From positions 62,001 through 126,000 of the forward strand of contig NZ_JAGEMO020000015.1 in NCBI RefSeq assembly GCF_017921975.2: a stretch of 64,000 nucleotides of DNA, given 5' to 3'. The DNA is from Hymenobacter terricola. GTDB lineage: Bacteria > Bacteroidota > Bacteroidia > Cytophagales > Hymenobacteraceae. Under the pieces are notes generated by a model, which worked only from the letters and a program-made list of their open reading frames with translations, did not search any database and was not told where the DNA came from. This document shows positions 20,636 to 27,876 of the stretch, one piece after another; positions within the stretch are counted from its first letter, which is position 1; every line of letters begins with the position of its first letter. The translations under genes and the position numbers were made by a program.

Positions 20636-21496
20636 ATGATTTTAGTAACTGGTGCCACCGGACACCTGGGCACGACCGTGCTGCAAACCCTTTTGCAAAA
20701 AACGCCGGCCACGCAAGTAGCGGCACTGGTGCGCGACGAGCGCAAGACCGCTGCCGTGCAAGCGCAGGGCGTGAGCATTCGCCCCGGCAGCTACGACGAC
20801 CCGGCCGCCCTGCGCCGCGCCCTGTACGGCATCGAGCAGGTGCTGCTCATTTCGGGCGGCGGCGAAGACGATGCCCTGCAAGGGCACCAGAACGTGGTGG
20901 ACGCGGCCCGGCAAGCCGGCGTGCAGTGCCTGGCCTACACCGGCCGCGCCCTGAAAGACCCCGGTAACCTGGCCAACCAGCTCATGGCGCGGCACTTTCA
21001 GACGGAAGACTACATCAAGGCCAGTGGGCTGCCCCACATTATTTTCCGCAATACTCTGTACATGGATGTGCTGCCCATTTTCACTGGCCCCAACGTGCTG
21101 GAAACGGGCATCAGCCTGCCCACGGGCCAGGGAAAAGTCGCCTTTGCCCTGCGCGCCGACATGGGCGAAGCCATTGCCAACGTGCTGCTGGAACGTAACT
21201 TCACTACCCGCACCTACCACTTCACCGGCCCCGATGCCTATTCCTTCGACGACGTGGCCGCCGCCCTGACGGAGGCATCAGGAAAAAAAGTGGCCTACAC
21301 GCCCGTCGAAGCCGCCACGTTCGCGGCCGGCATGAAGCAGCGCGGAGTGCCGGAAATAGCCATTGAGCGGACCATCGGCTTCCTGACCGACATTAAGCAC
21401 TGCCAGGAAGCCCAGGTAAGCACCGACCTGGCCACCGCATTGGGCCGCCCGCCCACCTCGCTTGTTGAAGGTATAAAGCAGTTGTATAATCTGTAG
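20636..21496 (+). CDS. NmrA-like NAD(P)-dependent oxidoreductase (QorB type)
   Basis: 286 residues from the ATG at 20636; the longer opening to 20480 lacks a Rossmann start. The protein starts MILVTGATGHLGTTVLQTLL, the GxxGxxG dinucleotide site of atypical SDRs. LRRALYGIEQVLLISGGGED and HQNVVDAARQAGVQCLAYTG follow the QorB/NmrA pattern, and SGLPHIIFRNTLYMDVLP matches the substrate domain. QorB proteins reduce quinones using NADPH; NmrA proteins sense the cofactor. It is probably under the AraC regulator directly upstream (171-base gap). A terminator follows. Confidence 0.9.
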   Translation: MILVTGATGHLGTTVLQTLLQKTPATQVAALVRDERKTAAVQAQGVSIRPGSYDDPAALRRALYGIEQVLLISGGGEDDALQGHQNVVDAARQAGVQCLAYTGRALKDPGNLANQLMARHFQTEDYIKASGLPHIIFRNTLYMDVLPIFTGPNVLETGISLPTGQGKVAFALRADMGEAIANVLLERNFTTRTYHFTGPDAYSFDDVAAALTEASGKKVAYTPVEAATFAAGMKQRGVPEIAIERTIGFLTDIKHCQEAQVSTDLATALGRPPTSLVEGIKQLYNL

Positions 21497-21517
21497 CAGC
21501 CCGTGGGCCGTTGCCAG

Positions 21518-21546
21518 AAAAGCCGGCCTTGCGGCCCGGCTTTTTT
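21518..21546 (+). terminator. Terminator after the NmrA-like gene
   Basis: AAAAGCCGG and CCGGCTTTTTT form the stem, with an inner loop CCTTGCGGC. It abuts the large inverted repeat that starts at 21547. Confidence 0.8.
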
Positions 21547-21694
21547 AAGTAGTCAGGCAAAAGTAACCGTCATGCAGAGCGTAGCGAAGCATCTCGCGTG
21601 TGGCAGTAAATCAATTGTTTAACTGTGTTAATTATTGCTGCCCGCGAGATGCTTCGCTACGCTCTGCATGACGGTTACTTTTGCCTGACTACTT
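21547..21694. repeat. 52-bp perfect inverted repeat with 44-base loop (REP/MITE-like element)
   Basis: Arms 21547-21598 and 21643-21694 are exact reverse complements. The arm contains GTCATGCAGAGCGTAGCGAA and GCATCTCGCG; the loop is AT-rich and has no coding capacity. Shorter relatives built around CATGCT and AGCATGA lie at 30946-30983 and 41177-41219. The size and perfection suggest recent insertion or active maintenance of a non-autonomous mobile palindrome; no transposase is seen. Confidence 0.8.
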
Positions 21695-21889
21695 AGTTTC
21701 GCTTGCATGTGGTTCGTCTCCCCGCCGGTTCCTCTGCGGTGAAGAGGGGTGCCAGATGGCAGCCTCGTTGAACGCACCTGCCCCACCGGAGAAGAACCAG
21801 CGGGGAGGCAACTGCCTCAACGAAGCAGTTCAGGTGCTTCGGCTGCGCGCACCATGACGGTTTTTTTCGTGCCCGCGCGCTTCGCGCCG
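21695..21889. other. Spacer upstream of lpdA
   Basis: About 195 bases with several short GC-rich repeats (for example GGTTCCTCTGCGGTGAAGAG and its partial inverse CGGAGAAGAACC nearby), and AACGAAGCAGTTCAGGTGCT. These look like further degenerate palindromic repeats; no gene is supported. Confidence 0.3.
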
Positions 21890-21897
21890 TACCTTCG
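21890..21897 (+). promoter_or_regulatory. Putative -7 box of lpdA (TACCTTCG)
   Basis: TACCTTCG lies 30 bases before the lpdA ATG, and a T-rich TTTTTTTC stretch lies about 20 bases farther upstream at the -33 position. Confidence 0.4.
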
Positions 21898-21927
21898 CAG
21901 CGCGAACAATCACCGAAAATCCGGCTC

Positions 21928-23334
21928 ATGAATCAATACGACGTCACCGTCATCGGCTCCGGCCCGGGCGGCTATGTAGCGGCTATCCGCTGCGCCCAGC
22001 TCGGCCTCAAAACGGCCATTATCGAGAAATACCCCACCCTGGGCGGCACCTGCCTCAACGTGGGCTGCATCCCCAGCAAGGCCCTGCTCGACTCCTCTGA
22101 GCACTACCACAACGCCCATTCGGTGTTTGCCGAGCACGGCATCGGCCTCGATAACCTGACGGTGGACATGAACCGCATGATTGACCGCAAGGCCGGCGTG
22201 GTGAAGGCCAACGTGGACGGCATTTCCTACCTGATGAAGAAGAACAAAATCGACGTCCTCACCGGCGTCGGCTCGTTCATCGACAAAACCCACATCAGCA
22301 TCGCGCCCACCGGCGGCGGCGAAGCCCAGCAGATTGAAACCAAAAACGTCATCATCGCCACCGGCTCCAAGCCCACGGTGCTGCCGTTCATCGCCCAGGA
22401 CAAGGAGCGCATCATCACCAGCACCGAGGCCCTGAACATCCGCGAAGTGCCCCGGCACATGATTGTGATTGGCGGCGGCGTGATTGGCCTCGAAATGGCC
22501 TCCGTGTACGCCCGCCTCGGCGCGAAAGTCTCGGTGGTGGAGTTCATGGATTCGCTCATCCCGACCATGGACCGCGGGCTGGGCAAGGAGCTCAAGCGCG
22601 TGCTGGGCAAAATCGGCATCGAGTTTTTCCTGAGCCACAAAGTGACCGGGGCCACCCGCGAGGGCGACAGCGTGACCGTGACCGCCACCAACCCGAAAGG
22701 GGAGGAGGTGAAGTTTGAAGGCGACTACTGCCTGGTGGCCGTGGGCCGCGTGCCCTACACCGCCGGCCTCAACCTGGAAGCCGCCGGCGTGGAAATGGAA
22801 GAGCGCGGCCGCATTAAGGTCGATGCCCACCTGCAAACCAACGTGCCCGGCATCTACGCCATCGGCGACGTGATTCGGGGGGCTATGCTGGCCCACAAGG
22901 CCGAGGAAGAAGGCGTGTTCGTGGCCGAAACCATCGTGGGCCAGAAACCCCACATCAACTACCTGCTCATCCCCGGCGTGGTGTACACCTGGCCCGAAGT
23001 GGCCGGCGTGGGCTACACTGAGGAGCAGCTTAAGGAGCAGGGCAAGGCCTACAAAATCGGCAGCTTCCCCTTCAAAGCCAGCGGCCGGGCCCGCGCCAGC
23101 GGCGACACCGACGGCTTCGTGAAGGTGCTGGCCGACAAAACCACCGACGAAATCCTGGGCGTGCACATGATTGGCCCGCGCATCGCCGACCTCATCGCCG
23201 AAGCCGTGACGGCCATGGAATTCCGCGCCTCCGCCGAGGACGTGGCCCGCATGAGCCACTCGCACCCCACCTACGCCGAGGCCATGAAAGAAGCGTGTCT
23301 GGCAGCGACGGAGAACCGGGCGATTCACATGTAA
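21928..23334 (+). CDS. lpdA: Dihydrolipoyl dehydrogenase (E3)
   Basis: 468 residues, full length. It reoxidises the dihydrolipoyl groups of 2-oxoacid dehydrogenase complexes, reducing NAD+. The FAD site is VTVIGSGPGGYVAAIRCAQL; the redox disulfide is in GGTCLNVGCIPSK (Cys42 and Cys47); the NAD site is MIVIGGGVIGLEMASVYARL; the second FAD contact is GIYAIGDVIRGAMLAHKAEE; and the catalytic His446-Glu dyad lies in HSHPTYAEAMKEA. It probably serves SucAB, whose genes are 11 kb away, and perhaps other complexes. Its last 10 codons and terminator are duplicated 796 bases downstream. Confidence 0.97.
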   Translation: MNQYDVTVIGSGPGGYVAAIRCAQLGLKTAIIEKYPTLGGTCLNVGCIPSKALLDSSEHYHNAHSVFAEHGIGLDNLTVDMNRMIDRKAGVVKANVDGISYLMKKNKIDVLTGVGSFIDKTHISIAPTGGGEAQQIETKNVIIATGSKPTVLPFIAQDKERIITSTEALNIREVPRHMIVIGGGVIGLEMASVYARLGAKVSVVEFMDSLIPTMDRGLGKELKRVLGKIGIEFFLSHKVTGATREGDSVTVTATNPKGEEVKFEGDYCLVAVGRVPYTAGLNLEAAGVEMEERGRIKVDAHLQTNVPGIYAIGDVIRGAMLAHKAEEEGVFVAETIVGQKPHINYLLIPGVVYTWPEVAGVGYTEEQLKEQGKAYKIGSFPFKASGRARASGDTDGFVKVLADKTTDEILGVHMIGPRIADLIAEAVTAMEFRASAEDVARMSHSHPTYAEAMKEACLAATENRAIHM

Positions 23335-23403
23335 CCCCGCCCTCGCGGCCGAAACGGAAAGGGGCTGAAGCTACGGGAGCTTTAGCCTCTTTGGCGTTAA
23401 TTT
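23305..23403 (+). repeat. Copy 1 of a ~100-bp direct repeat (lpdA 3' end plus terminator)
   Basis: It contains the last 10 codons of lpdA including the stop, the sequence CCGCCCTCGCGGCCGAAAC, and a terminator. The second copy is at 24101-24203. The coding part differs at 4 of 30 bases. Confidence 0.85.
23358..23392 (+). terminator. Terminator after lpdA
   Basis: AAAGGGGCTGAAGCT and AGCTTTAGCCTCTTT pair, with G-T wobbles, around an ACGGG loop. Confidence 0.7.
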
Positions 23404-23408
23404 GCTCC

Positions 23409-23801
23409 ATGACCAAGCACGACCATATTCTGTATTGGAAAGAAACGGCTGAAGAGGACTGGCTAGCGTCTCAGGATTTGTTTCAAACCAAGCACTATTT
23501 GCAGTCGCTGTTCCTGGCGCATCTCACCATCGAAAAGCTGAGCAAGGGGCATTGGGTGAAAGACAATTCGAGTGACTACCCGCCACGCATTCATAATATC
23601 CTACGGCTGTGGGGCGACACACAATTGGCCCCCACTGCTGACTACGAAAACACGGCGGCTGATTTGAATCGTTTTCAGCTTGAAGGTCGTTATCCTGATT
23701 ATCAGCGCGCCGTTGCCCAACAAGCTACGGAGAGCTACACCCGCACTTTGTTACACGACACGGCTCAGTTACGCACATGGTTACTCAGCAAGCTGCCTTA
23801 G
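23409..23801 (+). CDS. HEPN-domain protein (toxin-type RNase partner of the MNT gene)
   Basis: 130 residues from the ATG at 23409. It matches the HEPN fold of four-helix proteins paired with minimal nucleotidyltransferases: HILYWKETAEEDWLASQDLF, LFLAHLTIEKLSKGHWVKDN, YPPRIHNILRLWGDT and FQLEGRYPDYQRAV. In HEPN-MNT pairs the HEPN protein is usually an RNase toxin and the MNT protein neutralises it by adding nucleotides. The standard R-x4-6-H catalytic motif is not evident; only the PPRIHN segment is, so activity is uncertain. Its end overlaps the next gene by 25 bases, so translation is coupled. It starts six bases after the duplicated lpdA terminator region. Confidence 0.88.
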   Translation: MTKHDHILYWKETAEEDWLASQDLFQTKHYLQSLFLAHLTIEKLSKGHWVKDNSSDYPPRIHNILRLWGDTQLAPTADYENTAADLNRFQLEGRYPDYQRAVAQQATESYTRTLLHDTAQLRTWLLSKLP

Positions 23802-24130
23802 CTCGCGTAAGGCAATTTTTAAAAGAGCTACGCGACTGCGGCATTCCGTTGCGGAAGGCTATTCTATTCGGGTCATTTGCGCGCAATGAACAGCATGACT
23901 ATTCGGATATTGACTTGGCCCTAGTGGCCGATACCTTCACCGGGGCAGCCTTTATCGACAGCAAACCGTTTATCCGCTCCATCGTGAAGCACGTCGATAT
24001 CGAGCCACACACCTTCTCGCCCGAGCAGTTCACCGACTGGAACCCCTTCGTGCAGGAAATCAAGCGCACCGGCATCGTCATCGGCGAATGGGAACCTACC
24101 GCCACCGAGAACCGGGCCATTCATATGTAA
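23777..24130 (+). CDS. Minimal nucleotidyltransferase (MNT) with an lpdA-derived C-terminus
   Basis: 117 residues. The signature GSFARNEQHDYSDIDLAL (Gly32-Ser33, Asp44 and Asp46) is the GS-x9-13-DxD active site of the polymerase-beta-type nucleotidyltransferase fold. The usual MNT ending, EIKRTGIVIGEW, is followed by EPTATENRAIHM; ATENRAIHM is identical to the last residues of LpdA and is encoded by the second copy of the lpdA 3' repeat. The gene overlaps the HEPN gene by 25 bases. It probably acts as the antitoxin of the pair. The foreign tail should not disturb the core but shows how the module sits in the locus. Confidence 0.9.
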   Translation: MVTQQAALARVRQFLKELRDCGIPLRKAILFGSFARNEQHDYSDIDLALVADTFTGAAFIDSKPFIRSIVKHVDIEPHTFSPEQFTDWNPFVQEIKRTGIVIGEWEPTATENRAIHM

Positions 24131-24203
24131 TTCCGCCCTCGCGGCCGAAACAAAAGAGAGGCGGAAGCTACGGGAGCTTCAGCCTCTCTTTTGCGTTTAT
24201 TTG
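24101..24203 (+). repeat. Copy 2 of the lpdA 3'-end repeat
   Basis: It repeats 23305-23403 at a distance of 796 bases and supplies the final codons and terminator of the MNT gene. CCGCCCTCGCGGCCGAAAC is identical in both copies; the terminator arms have diverged with compensating changes. Confidence 0.85.
24152..24192 (+). terminator. Terminator after the HEPN-MNT pair
   Basis: An 18-base stem (AAAAGAGAGGCGGAAGCT with AGCTTCAGCCTCTCTTTT, one mismatch) and an ACGGG loop, the same loop as after lpdA. Confidence 0.8.
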
Positions 24204-24235
24204 AAGTATCAAAACCCAATTAAAACTAAAATGCA

Positions 24236-24637
24236 ATGGCGGCTCCGTTCATTAGTGAGGTGAGTTTTGAGAATTATCTGCCTCTGATTGATATAGTAGC
24301 CCGTAAGGTAACGCTAACCACCGGAATGGTTATCGAATATCAAAAAGCAGGGGTAGATGGCGGCTTGTGGCATTTAAGCAACCGAAAAGCGGCAATGGAG
24401 ATTGACTTAATGCCTTATGTAGAAGCAGCGACTCAGGAGTACACGTATATAATTGCTTCAGACCCGTTCAATAAATGGAATCCCTACCTGCACGAAACAT
24501 TGTTGTTTGTGCTGCTAAGACTTGGCGGGAAATCGAAGGACCAGTTGGCGTCGTGGGCCGGTCAGCCGTGGCTTTTTGTTCAAAAAGACTGGAATCCCAA
24601 GTATTTAAAGGGATTTGAAGATTGGTATAAACGCTAA
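24236..24637 (+). CDS. Hypothetical protein, AT-rich gene after the HEPN-MNT module
   Basis: 133 residues: VSFENYLPLIDIVARKVTLT, KAGVDGGLWHLSNRKAAMEI, YIIASDPFNKWNPYLHETLL and FEDWYKR at the end. It is a soluble, aromatic-rich protein with no signal peptide or known motif. The gene has many more A/T-ending codons than its neighbours, suggesting recent transfer. It begins 43 bases after the terminator of the MNT gene. An ATG five bases upstream is out of frame. It is unclear whether it belongs functionally with the HEPN-MNT pair. Confidence 0.6.
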   Translation: MAAPFISEVSFENYLPLIDIVARKVTLTTGMVIEYQKAGVDGGLWHLSNRKAAMEIDLMPYVEAATQEYTYIIASDPFNKWNPYLHETLLFVLLRLGGKSKDQLASWAGQPWLFVQKDWNPKYLKGFEDWYKR

Positions 24638-24698
24638 AGCAACTGAATCTACAGGTGCTTCGGTCGTAGAGTAGGCTTTTGCCCCCGTCTAGAATTGT

Positions 24699-24868
24699 CG
24701 CCCACCGCTTCCCAAGCACCGCCGGCGGCTTCCGAAAGCCCACCAATCGGTTCCGGACCACAAACCTTGGCGTCCGGATGCTCGCCAACCGCTTCGCCAC
24801 GCCCGCCAACGGTTCCGCAAGGCTCGCCAACCGCTCCGCACCACAAACCTTCGTTCCGCACCACAAAC
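24699..24868. repeat. Degenerate tandem array, eight units of 21 bp
   Basis: A core like GCCAACCGCTTCCG recurs with TTCC at about 24709, 24730, 24751, 24772, 24793, 24814, 24834 and 24855, a spacing of 21 bases. ACCACAAACCTT is repeated three times within it. It lies in the spacer between convergent genes. Because 21 is a multiple of three, all frames stay open and give false repetitive reading frames. Confidence 0.7.
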
Positions 24869-24945
24869 CTTGTTGAACTTCCCGGCCTGCGCCCATACCT
24901 CCCAGCCCCGCCCGCCGCGCCGGGTGGCGGCAGCGGTTGCCCCAA

Positions 24946-25467
24946 TCAATGGTCGTAGCTCACGACGCGGGTGATGCGCCAGGTGCCGGCCTGCTGCTGC
25001 CACACCATCACGAACTTGGAATTGCCGCAGTCTTCGCGGCCGTTTTCGACGTGGCAGAACCGCTGGGTGGCAATGTGGATGGCCCCGTAGTCTTTCACGG
25101 GATACACTTCCAGGCTGCCCGGCACCAGCGTGCGGGTGATGTCGGGGCTCTGGGCAAACAGGCGCGCGAAGCCCTCTTTGGTTTGGACGAAGTTGCTCAG
25201 GCCGCCCTTGTCGTGGTAAAACTCCAGGTTATCGGCAAAGTAGGCCATGAGCTTATTCACGTCGTGGGCATTGAAGGCGGCAAACATTTCCGCGTCCAGC
25301 CGGGCCACCAGTTGGTATAGCTCATCCTTGGTAAGCGGCTGCGGAGCCGGAGTGGCCGCTGGCGGAGGCGGGCTGCCCGGCGCCGCCCGGCGCGGCGCGC
25401 TTTGGCCATGGGCGGTGGTGCCTGCAAGGGCAGCAATCAATAGAAGAGTTACGAAGGTGTTACGCAT
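24946..25467 (-). CDS. Exported SnoaL/NTF2-like protein
   Basis: 173 residues from the ATG at 25467. A signal peptide (FVTLLLIAALAGTTAHGQ) and a Pro/Ala linker are followed by an NTF2-like domain: ARLDAEMFAAFNAHDVNKLM, AYFADNLEFYHDKGGLSNFV, and VYPVKDYGAIHIATQRFCHV. It ends with KFVMVWQQQAGTWRITRVVSYDH. The pattern (NAHDVNKLMAYFADNLEFYHD…W..TRVVSYDH) is that of the DUF4440/SnoaL ketosteroid-isomerase-like family. Exported members of this fold bind small hydrophobic ligands, but their reactions are usually unknown. It is a single gene. Confidence 0.8.
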   Translation of the reverse strand: MRNTFVTLLLIAALAGTTAHGQSAPRRAAPGSPPPPAATPAPQPLTKDELYQLVARLDAEMFAAFNAHDVNKLMAYFADNLEFYHDKGGLSNFVQTKEGFARLFAQSPDITRTLVPGSLEVYPVKDYGAIHIATQRFCHVENGREDCGNSKFVMVWQQQAGTWRITRVVSYDH

Positions 25468-25492
25468 AATAAGGGTTGCTGGAAAGAGGTAA

Positions 25493-25566
25493 AGACGCAT
25501 ATTTGCGTCTCGTCGTTCGCGCCGAGCGGCCGGTATTGTTCAACGACGAGACGCAAATATGCGTCT
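25493..25566. repeat. 25-bp inverted repeat (AGACGCATATTTGCGTCT-type REP element)
   Basis: Arms 25493-25517 and 25542-25566 are perfect inverses. Each arm holds a smaller palindrome, AGACGCATATTTGCGTCT, so the element can form a cloverleaf. It lies between divergent genes. This is the structure of known bacterial REP-type intergenic repeats. Confidence 0.75.
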
Positions 25567-25625
25567 CTACATCGGTCTGATGCTTTTTTGCTAACCGAAT
25601 AGTCTCTGCTCAAACACCACCCGCT

Positions 25626-26213
25626 ATGTCCCGCACCGATGCCTACTCCCAGGCCCAGCCCGCCAGCCGCGCCGAGTGGCGGCAGTGGCTGGCCGACCAC
25701 CACGCCAGCGCCCCCGGCGTGTGGCTGGTGTACTTCAAAAAAGCCAGTGGTCAGCCCAGCGTGGCCTATGCCGAAGCCGTGGAGGAAGCCCTCTGCTTCG
25801 GCTGGATTGACTCGCACCCGCGCAAGCTCGACGCCGACCGGTCGCAGCTGATGTTCACGCCCCGCAAGCCCCGCAGCGGCTGGAGCAAGGTGAACAAGGA
25901 GCGGCTGCTGCGCCTCGAAGCCGCGGGGCAGCTCATGCCGGCCGGCCGGCTGGCCATTGCGCGGGCCAAACAAAACGGCACCTGGGAAAGCCTCGACGCC
26001 GCCGAAGCCGGCCACATCCCCGACGACTTGGCCACCGCCCTGGCGGCCGATGCGGCCGCGCAGGCCAATTTTGCCGCCTTCTCGCCCTCGGCTCGCAAGA
26101 TGATTCTGACCTGGGTGCTGGGTGCCAGACAGCCCGAAACCCGCGCCCGCCGCGTAGCCGAAACCGTGCGGCTGGCGGCGTTGAACAAGCGGGCGAATTA
26201 CGACCGGGCATGA
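25626..26213 (+). CDS. YdeI/OmpD-associated family protein
   Basis: 195 residues. It starts TDAYSQAQPASRAEWRQWLA and has VWLVYFKKASGQPSVAYAEA, EEALCFGWIDSHPRKLDADR, FTPRKPRSGWSKVNKERL and a C-terminal helical PEtRARRVAETV-type end, all typical of the YdeI/OmpD family. It is cytoplasmic with no signal peptide. Members have been linked to resistance to peptides and bacteriocins in some species and to unknown roles in most. No partner gene is obvious nearby. Confidence 0.82.
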   Translation: MSRTDAYSQAQPASRAEWRQWLADHHASAPGVWLVYFKKASGQPSVAYAEAVEEALCFGWIDSHPRKLDADRSQLMFTPRKPRSGWSKVNKERLLRLEAAGQLMPAGRLAIARAKQNGTWESLDAAEAGHIPDDLATALAADAAAQANFAAFSPSARKMILTWVLGARQPETRARRVAETVRLAALNKRANYDRA

Positions 26214-26276
26214 ATCCGGCAGCCACTGCCTCCCGAAGTAGAATCCGGCTGCGTGGCATTCTGTATTCCTCAGGAA

Positions 26277-27110
26277 TTAGCTGGTTTTGTACAGATACCA
26301 GCCATCGCCCAGCGGCTTGATGGCAATAATGCGGCGCGGGTCCATGGCCGGCACGGCGGCCGCGTTGGGCTCGTAGAAGAGGCCCACGGTGCTGTTCATG
26401 CGGCCGCCAATCAGAAATTCGATGCAGGTGGCGCAGCCGGTATCGCGCTGCCCCACCCGGCTGATAAACAGCCGCTGCAGCAGCTTTTGGATAGTCGGGC
26501 TGGCGTTGGCTGCCCGTTCGCCCGCTCGGCTGGTATCGGCGGGCGCGGCAAAGTAGCCGCCGGCCCGCACCAGGCGCAGCGCCTCCTGGAAATCGGCCCG
26601 GTTGCGGGCAAAGTGGGCCGCGATGTCGGCATCGGCCGCCGCCCACAGCCGCAGGTTGCCCACGGTGAAGGCGTGGTCGGCCGCCGGGTGCTTGAGGTCG
26701 TATTGGGCCACTTCGGCCGGCGGCATGGCCGTGAGCAGCTCCAGCATGGGCGCGCTCAGCTTCGTCATGGCCAGGCTGCGCACGGCTTGTAGCTTCCACC
26801 CATCGGCTTCCTTGCTGAAGTGCAGGTAAAAATCGTTGCGGCTCACGGAGTCGCGCAGCTCCACGGCCACCACCGCCGTGGCCGGGCCCTGGTGCAGCAG
26901 CTGGCACACACGCCGCAGCCGGGCCGGAATCTGCTGGCCCAGAGACTGGCGCCTGGCCTGGCTGGCCACTTCGCAGCACAGGTAGCTTTTCATCTCGGGC
27001 CAGGCGGTGGGGGCCACAAATTGCCGGGCAATCTGCAGCGGTTCGAGGGGGGCCAGGGCCAGCACCGCTCGCGGCAACCAGAGCCAGAGCACCAGAAAAA
27101 AATACTTCAT
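26277..27110 (-). CDS. Exported protein of unknown function, 277 residues
   Basis: A signal peptide (MKYFFLVLWLWLPRAVLALA) is followed by a soluble domain with EMKSYLCCEVASQARRQSLG, VVAVELRDSVSRNDFYLHFS and WKLQAVRSLAMT in the first half. Later come RDTGCATCIEFLIGGRMNST and IIAIKPLGDGWYLYKTS at the end. Four cysteines (CC and CATC) could form disulfides. I recognise no family. The C-terminal half (GLFYEPN…PRRIIAIKPLGDGWYLYK) resembles a sensor-like beta fold, but that is a guess. It is a single gene on the minus strand, tail to tail with the YdeI gene. Confidence 0.65.
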   Translation of the reverse strand: MKYFFLVLWLWLPRAVLALAPLEPLQIARQFVAPTAWPEMKSYLCCEVASQARRQSLGQQIPARLRRVCQLLHQGPATAVVAVELRDSVSRNDFYLHFSKEADGWKLQAVRSLAMTKLSAPMLELLTAMPPAEVAQYDLKHPAADHAFTVGNLRLWAAADADIAAHFARNRADFQEALRLVRAGGYFAAPADTSRAGERAANASPTIQKLLQRLFISRVGQRDTGCATCIEFLIGGRMNSTVGLFYEPNAAAVPAMDPRRIIAIKPLGDGWYLYKTS

Positions 27111-27185
27111 AAGCAGGGGAGATGAGCCGGCGGGGCGGCCAGAATAAGCACGGCACCAGGGCCAATAGTATCACGCAATACGTTG

Positions 27186-27389
27186 CTATAATGCACAGCG
27201 GCGCTTTTTCGTGCGAATCATGGCTTCGGTAGCCTCCGAAACCAGGACCAAAAAAGCGGGAGCGCACCGGTACTTTTTCCAGTACCGTATGCGGCTGCTT
27301 AAGCTTTGTTGCCAGGGCTCGGCAAGCGCTGCGGTAGCAATTAGCAGCAGAAAAAGAGAAACCTTCGGGGCCGGATTTGCGAATACCAT
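27186..27389 (-). CDS. Possible small exported peptide
   Basis: 67 residues from an ATG at 27389: MVFANPAPKVSLFLLLIATA then ALAEPWQQ looks like a signal peptide, followed by a short basic tail (RIRYWKKYRCAPAFLVLV). It lies in a 377-base gap that otherwise holds the promoter region of the gene at 27488. No homology is recalled. It may be a chance reading frame. Confidence 0.25.
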   Translation of the reverse strand: MVFANPAPKVSLFLLLIATAALAEPWQQSLSSRIRYWKKYRCAPAFLVLVSEATEAMIRTKKRRCAL

Positions 27390-27487
27390 AATCTGCCGGG
27401 CGCAAAGCCGCTGCTTTTCTGCCTTTGCCACCCAATATGGCCTTTCCGCTTCAATCGCTCCTGGAAAACATTTTACGCTATACACTT

Positions 27488-27811
27488 ATGGCGAAAGACA
27501 AAAAGAAGCACTCAAAAAAAGACAAGGTATCGGATGGTATCCTTGATGCCGCGGCCCTCTCGCTCAAAAAATTTCGGAAGGTGACGAAGCAGATTTCCAA
27601 GCTGAGCACCGGCCAGAAGCTGGTGGGCGGGGCCGCATTGCTTGCGGCCGGCCTTACCTACCTGGCCCGAAATCAAAGTGACGACAACCCTGCCTCCCCC
27701 GACGATGCCCACCCGCCCAAGCTGCTGGGAGCCGGCCACGAACATTCCCCGGACGAGGAAGCCACGGCCGGTGCGTCACACAAGGGCCGAAAAGCCCCCA
27801 AAGCCAAGTGA
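27488..27811 (+). CDS. Small basic membrane-anchored protein, paralogue A
   Basis: 107 residues from the ATG at 27488; an upstream TTG overlaps a -7-like GCCTTTGCC and was not used. A Lys-rich N-terminus (MAKDKKKHSKKDK) precedes a predicted helix and the segment KLSTGQKLVGGAALLAAGLT, then a hydrophilic tail rich in His, Asp and Lys. The next gene encodes a protein with the same layout and a very similar core. Function unknown; one membrane-inserting helix flanked by positive charge is the main feature. Confidence 0.65.
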   Translation: MAKDKKKHSKKDKVSDGILDAAALSLKKFRKVTKQISKLSTGQKLVGGAALLAAGLTYLARNQSDDNPASPDDAHPPKLLGAGHEHSPDEEATAGASHKGRKAPKAK

Positions 27812-27876
27812 ATTAGCGCATTTGGGTTCTCCCAATACTTTTTCCCTCCCACAAATAGTCCCTTTCAAAAAACGCT

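Noticed and set aside
23295..23408. Upstream extension of the HEPN gene
   Set aside because: Overlaps the lpdA end and terminator; the ATG at 23409 starts the HEPN domain properly.
24699..24868. Could the array be CRISPR?
   Set aside because: Units are contiguous, degenerate and 21 bp without unique spacers; no cas genes are present.
24649..24958. Open frames on both strands across the 24.7-kb repeat array
   Set aside because: Artefacts of the 21-bp period.
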